From assembly GCF_000003605.2 (NCBI RefSeq), contig NW_003135834.1:71894-84624 (forward strand): a DNA stretch of 12,731 nt, given 5' to 3'. This document shows, piece after piece, positions 1-9,778 of the stretch. The position numbers and the translations under genes were made by a program. This DNA comes from Saccoglossus kowalevskii (taxonomy: Eukaryota; Hemichordata; Enteropneusta; Harrimaniidae). The first letter of the stretch is position 1. Every line of letters begins with the position of its first letter. The notes beneath the pieces were generated by a model. It saw only the letters and a program-made list of their open reading frames with translations, ran no database searches and was not told where the DNA came from.

Positions 1-298
1 CCATTTTAAGGCTGAAAATGCATCAAAATCACGTATTTTCACAATTCCGGAACCTGATCTCAGTCATGCATGGATGGATTTTGTTCAGATTTAGAACAAT
101 GTGTTGTACATATGCAGGTGCATTTCGGTCATGATCTGCTTTGAATGTATATGTCACTCAAATATGAACGGAACGGGGACGTGTCATTGACAATGACTTG
201 TCCTTTAAGGAATTATCATATAAAACACTAAAATTGCCATGCCTGAGCCAGTCTAATGTAAAACTAGAAATTTATTTGGGATAATAACATACGACCAA
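1..298. other. Intergenic, no gene; small hairpin
   Basis: No coding exon is supported here. The only structure is a near-palindrome at 177-203 (GGACGTGTCATTG facing CAATGACTTGTCC, with two mismatched positions in the arms). It is followed by a TTTAA at 204-208. It could be the edge of a further small inverted-repeat element that starts outside the window, but one end alone does not show this. Confidence 0.4.
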
Positions 299-684
299 GT
301 ACCATATTTACTCTATTAAAAGTGCATTTCCAATAGAAGTGCATATAAACAGACCCCTCGAATAGAAATTTGTTTTGGTGACGAACAGACATTATGTAAT
401 TTACATAATCTTAGTGTTTTGCATAACCTTTTAACGCAACTTGCAAGACTTGAGATTATCGCTAATGCATGAACTGTTAGATAAACGGGATTAAAATGAT
501 TACAACTTGCATAGATCAGCGGAAATACCACAGTTTCCCATCCCTTTTTTAGACGGTCTATAATACCGGTATGAACATTTGTAATTGTTGTAAACAGAAT
601 CAATAGAAATTACTTCTTTTTGACCATAGAAACTCCTCTAATTTACTTTAATCGCAATCCCTACCAATGGAGTAAATATGGTAC
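299..684. mobile_element. Non-autonomous DNA transposon (MITE-like), 386 bp
   Basis: The element is bounded by 19-bp terminal inverted repeats. The left end is GTACCATATTTACTCTATT (299-317) and the right end is AATGGAGTAAATATGGTAC (666-684), matching at 18 of 19 positions in inverted orientation. Short subterminal repeats of the form AATAGAAnT lie inside both ends (near 331, 360 and 603), as is common where a transposase binds. No transposase-like reading frame is visible, so it would need a transposase supplied elsewhere. The superfamily is not assigned, and a target-site duplication is not obvious. Confidence 0.7.
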
Positions 685-861
685 ATATTGTTTTTGTCGG
701 TGTCTAATAATCTAGTAATTATTGTCTCCTAGATGCATATTTTTGCGTTAATACAAGCTATGTACAGTTGTTTACTGACGTGACGTTTATGTCTGACCAA
801 CACAATGATACTTGTATAAGTAGGCTCCTGAAATCACAGGTTATTGAGAGGAGTCAATGTT

Positions 862-945
862 AAGCTACTTACAAGATTTAGCCTGATTGGCTACTTAACC
901 CTAACAGTCAAACCAATCAAAAAGCAGCTTGTTTGTTGACAGGTT
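862..945 (+). repeat. CCAAT-bearing inverted-repeat family, copy A
   Basis: This stretch aligns, in the same orientation and with a few gaps, to 4621-4716. Shared blocks include ACTT-CAAGATT, TGATTGG, CCAATCA and CAGCTTGT-TGTTGA. Each copy is itself an imperfect inverted repeat: an ACAAG...TGATTGG arm faces a CCAATC...CAGCTTGT arm, with roughly two thirds of positions pairing. This is the layout of an old MITE. The arms contain ATTGG/CCAAT pentamers, but their regulatory meaning is unknown. Confidence 0.6.
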
Positions 946-999
946 TTTTTGATGTATCACTACAATCAGGCTTTTTAAAACTCTCTCAGGTCTGAAATG

Positions 1000-1160
1000 T
1001 TAAAGCGGGAGGGTCGTCACATGCACACGAGAATTGAGTCCCAAGCGACGATAACAACATTCGCTAAAAATGCAAAGGCTCATGGGTAGATGTTCGTTTG
1101 TAAACAATGACACGCTATGGCCATCTGACGCATGCGCAGGTGACGACTCCCCCACTTTAA
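1000..1160 (+). mobile_element. TTAA-flanked MITE, copy 1 (161 bp)
   Basis: The ends are inverted repeats of about 21 bp: TTAAAGCGGGAGGGTCGTCA on the left and TGACGACTCCCCCACTTTAA on the right. A second copy of the whole unit lies inverted at 11769-11925, and by eye about 85-90% of positions agree. Both copies begin and end with TTAA, which suits a piggyBac-type TTAA target. The next bases are AGYGGG, however, not the usual piggyBac CCC start, so TTAA could also just be part of the terminal repeat. The element has no coding capacity. Confidence 0.82.
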
Positions 1161-1760
1161 CCCCAGGAGATCTATACCATACGTGGTTTAATTTGTTTCA
1201 GCATTCAAATTTCGGTATATGAACACTGACAGTTGTTCACAATGTTATAAAAGTTGTGATCTGAAATTAACACAATTTTGGAGAACGGATAACATTTTGT
1301 GGTTTACACATCTTGGTATTCTGCAACAGAGAATGTGTAGTTTTGTGGAGTAGAGCGCCATCAGTGGTTACAACAGGAAAACACTTTGTTTTTATTATTC
1401 CATTTAAGGGTTCAAAAGTACATAAAATTTAATATGGCGAGAGTCTACTTTCTTTTGGAGAGTCAGGACAAATCAAGAAAGTGGATATTACACAAAATTT
1501 TGTTCTCACAAACTCAAATGATGTAACATTTTTGGTGGCAGAAATATGATTTACACTAAGGTATTGGTATTTCTACTATCTAAACTATCATTTTGTTATA
1601 TGTAAAACAAATTGAACATCTCCAATGTATTTTGATGTCAAGGTTTTTTTAGCCCATTAATCATAATACATATAAATAACATTTCTCAGGGAATTTTTGC
1701 CTAAAAACTCATCTTTTGCTTTTTTTCCACACATCCACTTTACCAAAAAAAATTTGAAAA
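1161..1760. other. Intergenic, nothing recognised
   Basis: About 600 bp of AT-rich sequence has no exon-like reading frame with splice sites, no RNA gene and no clear repeat. Two weakly similar GTTTACACAT / GAATGTGTAGTTTTGTGG stretches near 1300-1350 were not enough to call a repeat. Confidence 0.4.
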
Positions 1761-1962
1761 TACTTTATTTTAGCTGGAATTAATTTTCGCTAAATATACT
1801 TTTTGGCATTTTGTTTGGAATTTATTTTCACTGATTTTTGACGAGTTGAATGTAAAATATAGAAAAAAATATATATTATAAATAAATGTATATTCGCTGA
1901 ATTTTATTTTCACTGAATCATTCCTACAGCGAAAATCAATTCCAAGTGAAAATTATTAAGTA
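1761..1962. repeat. Foldback element with TTTTCRCT motifs
   Basis: The outer arms at 1761-1791 and 1928-1962 are imperfect inverted copies. The left arm holds GGAATTAATTTTCGCT and the right arm holds AGCGAAAATCAATTCC. Between them the same unit (GGAATTTATTTTCACTG) recurs in direct orientation at about 1817-1833 and 1899-1915, around a very AT-rich centre. This is a small non-autonomous foldback or MITE element whose arms are made of repeats of one motif. No protein is encoded. Confidence 0.6.
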
Positions 1963-2255
1963 TTCTACAGTAGTCTTTTCAATGCGATTTTATACAGGAG
2001 ATTGAGTACTGACTTTCCATTTGCCTATTACATTTTCAGTATGTAAATTTTATGAGAACAATGGTAATACATTTCAAAACTACCAAGACTCGCACTGCAT
2101 TCATGTAAGGTGTCTTTGTAGCATATTCTGTATGAAAAAAAGCATAGTGGCCTTCCAGAAATTAATGCAGGGCTGTATACAAGATGTATTGGTGAATGGT
2201 TTGTGAAGGGCAAATTCAAAGTAAGATAAACACTTTGAAATTGCAGGATTTTTTG

Positions 2256-2807
2256 TAGACTGGCAAAGTCGGGACTTCTTTTTTGTTTTACGAACACAAA
2301 CATTTAGCGTTTTTAAGCGTGAATGCGGAAGAAATCCCAAGTAGACTCATCTGCAAACGACTCCCTGCATTGGAGTGAAAACCGGAACGGAATCACTCTG
2401 GTGATTATGCTAATTATAAGTTGTTGACTAGCATTGACAATGAATCAGAGTGCAGCTGTATACATCACATCTTATCTATGTTAATGTACGTGACCTTTCA
2501 CTTCTGAGGTCCCGACGATTTTGATAGACTACTTGTATACATTGGACATTTAAATTGACTTGTTTTCACCTTCACAAAGTTAAATTATCCATCTCTACGA
2601 CCAAATCGAATCAACCTTTAAACGGTCATGTTTACTTTCACACACCCACTCATGAATAATCAATGACATGAATAATTAATAGCAGTCAAATGCTTGCAGA
2701 TGCGTCTAGTCGGGATTTCTTTAGCAGTCAGGTTAGTTTTCACGATCACACAATTATTTATTTTATTTTTTAAAACAAAAAAGAAGTCCCGACTTTGCCA
2801 GTCTAGA
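2256..2807. mobile_element. Long-TIR element or inverted pair of small elements
   Basis: The stretch 2256-2357 is repeated in inverted orientation at 2694-2807. Outer ends match almost exactly (TAGACTGGCAAAGTCGGGAC on the left; its reverse complement at 2786-2805), and inner ends share AAGAAATCCC and CATCTGCAA. Each arm is also internally inverted, because GTCGGGACTTCTT faces AAGAAATCCC. It can be read as one 552-bp non-autonomous element with TIRs of about 100 bp, possibly flanked by TA, or as two ~100-bp MITEs inserted head to head. The 336-bp middle shows no gene. Confidence 0.68.
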
Positions 2808-3356
2808 TTTGTTTGTATAAAGTTATTCCGTGATAGTGTCATAATTGATTTAATCAAAGAATTGTCATTGTAATGTTCCTGTAACTTGACAAATTTTCTT
2901 TTAATGTTATAAAAATATTTCCCCTCAATTATATACTTTTTCCCACAACCATATGGCACTACCTAGTGCTCCTCGATCAATCCATTGTAAAATCTTACAT
3001 TAGTCGTATGTTTTGTGGAGTCAGATTTGCATCTTTCGTATGCTCACAACTAGGATCAGGGCAAGATTTTTGTCATAAATTAAAACTTTATAGATTATGC
3101 AACAGTGTTGGGAAAATCTAATCTTGCACTGTCCCATTAGTGACCTGAAACATTGGGGATACATCAAGTTAGTTTATGAATATTCATAAGTTGATTGACT
3201 CTGCATTAACCCGTCACAATTTCAACTAGATGCATTCACCAAAAGGATGTGCTACCATACCTGTTCAAGCATGCTAGAGTGCAAGGACATTCAACAGAAT
3301 AAAGCACGACACAAGTGACCTACATGTCAATCAGCTATCAACACCTGCATGCACGA
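2808..3356. other. Intergenic, one perfect palindrome
   Basis: No gene is supported. A perfect 16-bp palindrome, TTATGAATATTCATAA, lies at 3174-3189. A weak inverted similarity (GGGCAAGATTTTT near 3060 and AAATCTAATCTTGCACTG near 3115) may be a decayed foldback element. Confidence 0.4.
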
Positions 3357-3387
3357 TTTTTTTTTTTTTGGGGGGGGGGGGGGGGGG
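3357..3387 (+). repeat. T13G18 homopolymer run
   Basis: Thirteen T are followed directly by eighteen G. The G tract could fold as a quadruplex, and its exact length is unreliable in any assembly. Confidence 0.9.
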
Positions 3388-3700
3388 TATGAGACTTTAA
3401 ACATGTGGTATACACATGTGCACACTTCAGACAGGCATGCAAACCCTTGTATTTCGTGGTCATGTCAAAGAATCAAAACAGAAGAGCTTGTATTATAAAG
3501 GTAATGGCAGCATAAAGAAGATGGTCTGAATGAGCTGTAGTTTATACATGGTGGTATTCATCATCAGGGTTTGTATACAATCAAATTGGAAGGTTTTGAT
3601 GAATAGGCTATCCCTCATCAGTAGCATAGTAATGATTGGGGGTTGGGGTTTGGACTTCATAAACCACAACAAATTGTACTCTGAGTCGCCAAATGCCAGT
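3388..3700. other. Intergenic, downstream of RPS15A
   Basis: This stretch holds the probable cleavage site of the RPS15A transcript just below the ATTAAA signal (about 3680-3695, minus strand) and otherwise no recognisable gene or repeat. A TGATGAG...CTGA pair on the minus strand at 3621-3564 resembles C/D snoRNA boxes but has no closing stem. Confidence 0.4.
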
Positions 3701-3706
3701 TTTTAA
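3701..3706 (-). terminator. RPS15A poly(A) signal ATTAAA
   Basis: On the minus strand the variant signal ATTAAA lies 57 bases after the stop codon of RPS15A. That gives a 3' UTR of roughly 75-90 bases, short as is normal for ribosomal-protein messages. The common AATAAA form is absent between the stop and this point. Confidence 0.65.
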
Positions 3707-3762
3707 TAGCTTTTTTATACAACTTATCACATCACAATTTTTTTTTATCACCGCATCTGTTC

Positions 3763-7872
<4,110 letters not shown>

Positions 7873-7895
7873 CAAATCCAAGATGTCGGAAAGAG
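7873..7895 (-). other. RPS15A: RPS15A 5' UTR exon 1 with TOP tract
   Basis: On the minus strand a tract CTCTCTCTTTCC (from 7899) runs into GACATCTTGGATTTG and a consensus donor GTAAGTAG at 7872. This is the typical first exon of an animal ribosomal-protein gene. Transcription likely starts at a C of the pyrimidine tract (7895 is my best guess), giving a message with a TOP start for mTOR/LARP1-type translational control, as known for the family. Together with the five bases before the ATG it makes a 5' UTR of about 28 nt. Confidence 0.75.
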
Positions 7896-7960
7896 AGAGA
7901 GATCTGAGTTCGCACGGAATTATGGGTAAATATAAAAGGTCGTGTTTTGCGAGAGTGTGA
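7896..7960 (-). promoter_or_regulatory. RPS15A core promoter (TATA-like)
   Basis: About 30-40 bp upstream of the TOP tract the minus strand reads CCTTTTATATTTACCC (7925-7940), in the usual TATA position. The same bases read TATAAAAGG on the plus strand (7931-7939), so the box could also serve plus-strand transcription. Confidence 0.5.
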
Positions 7961-8114
7961 GCGAGACTTGGGCATTTATTGTGATCTCTTTGGGTCATCG
8001 ATTTGCTTGTTTTCTGGTTTGATGTAGATCGTTGGTGTGTTTCAATCGATCCAGGTAATCACAAAATTATCACTGTTTGTGCTAACTATTCAGACTGCGG
8101 TAAAACTGCATTTC

Positions 8115-8129
8115 GTTGCCAGTGGCAAC
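8115..8129 (+). promoter_or_regulatory. RFX X-box-like palindrome
   Basis: GTTGCCAGTGGCAAC consists of two perfect inverted half sites GTTGCC and GGCAAC with a three-base spacer. This is the form bound by RFX transcription factors, whose usual spacer is up to three bases. It lies just upstream of the probable first exon of the plus-strand coiled-coil gene. RFX sites are a known hallmark of ciliary gene promoters. Binding is inferred only. Confidence 0.5.
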
Positions 8130-8149
8130 TTATCCACTCGACGCGCGCA

Positions 8150-8158
8150 GCCATTTTG
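8150..8158 (+). promoter_or_regulatory. YY1-like GCCATTTTG motif
   Basis: GCCATTTTG follows a CpG-rich patch (CGACGCGCGCAG) about 20 bases beyond the X-box. YY1-type sites of this form commonly mark transcription starts, so the plus-strand gene may begin close to here. Confidence 0.35.
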
Positions 8159-8159
8159 G

Positions 8160-8284
8160 ATTCTGTGTTCAGCTGGGGTTGAGGCTCGCTGTTGATGTCA
8201 TGCCAGTTCTCTGATTTGTCTCACATAGCTACAATTTACAAACAAGTTTACCGAAACAACCACATTGTGGGTTCGACTTCTAGG
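8160..8284 (+). other. Probable 5' UTR exon of the plus-strand gene
   Basis: A strong donor (TCTAGG|GTAAGT, GT at 8285) ends a stretch of higher GC than its surroundings, just after the X-box and YY1-like motif. The ATG exon downstream opens with a good acceptor at 9720, so an upstream non-coding exon must exist, and this is the best candidate. The 5' end is a guess. An alternative donor, CCAG|GTAATC near 8054, with a start near 7960, would give a different first exon. The exon contains out-of-frame ATGs (8195 and 8200). Confidence 0.45.
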
Positions 8285-9720
8285 GTAAGTTTTTCTTCAG
8301 TGATTCTGATAGTGAGTATTCAACAGCCATAAATCTTCTCTAAAATAAATTGCTCGGTCACACGCCTGCAAGTAAAAATGAGGGAATAACCAGTGCATGA
8401 AGTCGAGGAGGGGGGGGGGGGAGGTACAAGATAGATAGAAAGGCTGAAAGAAGATAATTTTTTAATTGCCAAATTTTCAAATGCTAATTAATTTGTCATT
8501 ATTTGATATTGCTGCATAGTGTCCACGCAGCCCATCCCATCCCATCCTCCCGGAATGGCCCCTTCTTTGAGGGTATGTCAGTTAGCAGCTGAGGTCTGAG
8601 GGTGTATAAATCTCAAATAATCTTTTTATTGTTAACTGAATTTTAATTGAGTAAATAAGAATGTGTAAAATCGCCTTTTTCAGAATATCTAAATAAAAAA
8701 ATCAGATTTCTAAAAGTGTGCATGGTTATTTACAATAACAGTTTTTTGAAAAACGATAAAAAGATGATACTGATAGGTTCAAAAGAATTGCTATGCAATG
8801 AGCTCTGTGATTGGTCAATTCTTCAGGGGTCAACAAATTTTAAGAGAAACCCTCTATACATATCTAGCATACATACATATTGATACATGCATACCGGTAA
8901 CCTGCTATGTAATCAATATAAGCACATCAAAGCTTTCCCAGCTGCTCTACAGCGCTGAGTGCTTATAACAATATATTTCATTTGGTGTCATTCACACATA
9001 TTTATGTTGTGCTGATAAAGGCGTTATATCTTATATTGAGTCCCAATCTCCTAAATATTTCAATATAGATCAATATAGTAATAGTGATTCCTGAATCAGT
9101 CCATCTGTTCAGTGCTACTTACATGGCTTGGATTGATAATGTATTAATATAAGGGCTGTGTCTGAATGCCACGTATTCTAAAATAATAATTCGTTTTGTA
9201 TACAATATGGTAAATAGATTAGTAATCTTTGTGATTATGCTCTGCATTATTTGTACTACCGGTATTAGAAGCACATCTCCAACGGCAGCGCACAGAAACT
9301 GAATATTTCATTTATCTTATTGCTGATCATTATATGTCTTATTTTGACCGTAGAGACACCGTCGGTTCATGAGCGAATGCGCTACTATTAGAGCAAATAT
9401 TGTATATGATTTTTTTTTCATTTGGTGATGTAAGCTACGTCTGTCGACAGTCGTATCAGTAATAGAACCTAGGAAACATCATGCATACTACTGTATATCC
9501 TTGTTTAAAAACTAAAAGTCTACTACATGTACTGTCCTTGTCATTATGGCTGGCTAGCTCAAGTGATCATGGGAGTGACTTTTTGAAAATCTTGTCAATA
9601 TTGTCTGAAATTGGAAAAAGATAGTCGAGCATTGATTTTTGTGAGTATTTGGTTAATAGAGTAATTTCACTCTCAAATTGGCATATAGAGTTTGTTTAAA
9701 TTGTATTTTCTTTATACCAG
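8285..9720 (+). other. Intron 1 of the plus-strand gene
   Basis: This inferred 1436-bp 5' UTR intron ends in a pyrimidine-rich tract and TACCAG. It holds a G12 run (8410-8421), a CCCAT triple repeat (about 8529-8545) and otherwise no recognisable gene, RNA or transposon. Confidence 0.5.
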
Positions 9721-9729
9721 GACTGCATC

Positions 9730-9738
9730 ATGAACTGA
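9730..9738 (+). promoter_or_regulatory. Minimal upstream ORF in the 5' leader
   Basis: ATG-AAC-TGA lies 41 bases before the main ATG, in the same exon. If the 8284 donor is joined to 9721, this ATG instead falls inside a 35-codon upstream ORF that begins at 8195 and ends at the same TGA. Either form could reduce initiation at the main start. Confidence 0.35.
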
Positions 9739-9778
9739 CAGTTGAACATTTACATTCTACATCAACATCTCTATAACC

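Noticed and set aside
2028-2959. Several short minus-strand open frames of 79-99 codons
   Set aside because: They run through the inverted repeat arms, have no splice or family support, and two of them share residues only because the DNA repeat is shared.
3564-3621. TGATGAG...CTGA pair on the minus strand downstream of RPS15A, C/D snoRNA-like
   Set aside because: No terminal stem, short spacing and a position beyond the poly(A) signal make chance more likely.
8266-8284. GGTTCGACTTC as a tRNA B box
   Set aside because: No A box or foldable tRNA arms at the right distance upstream.
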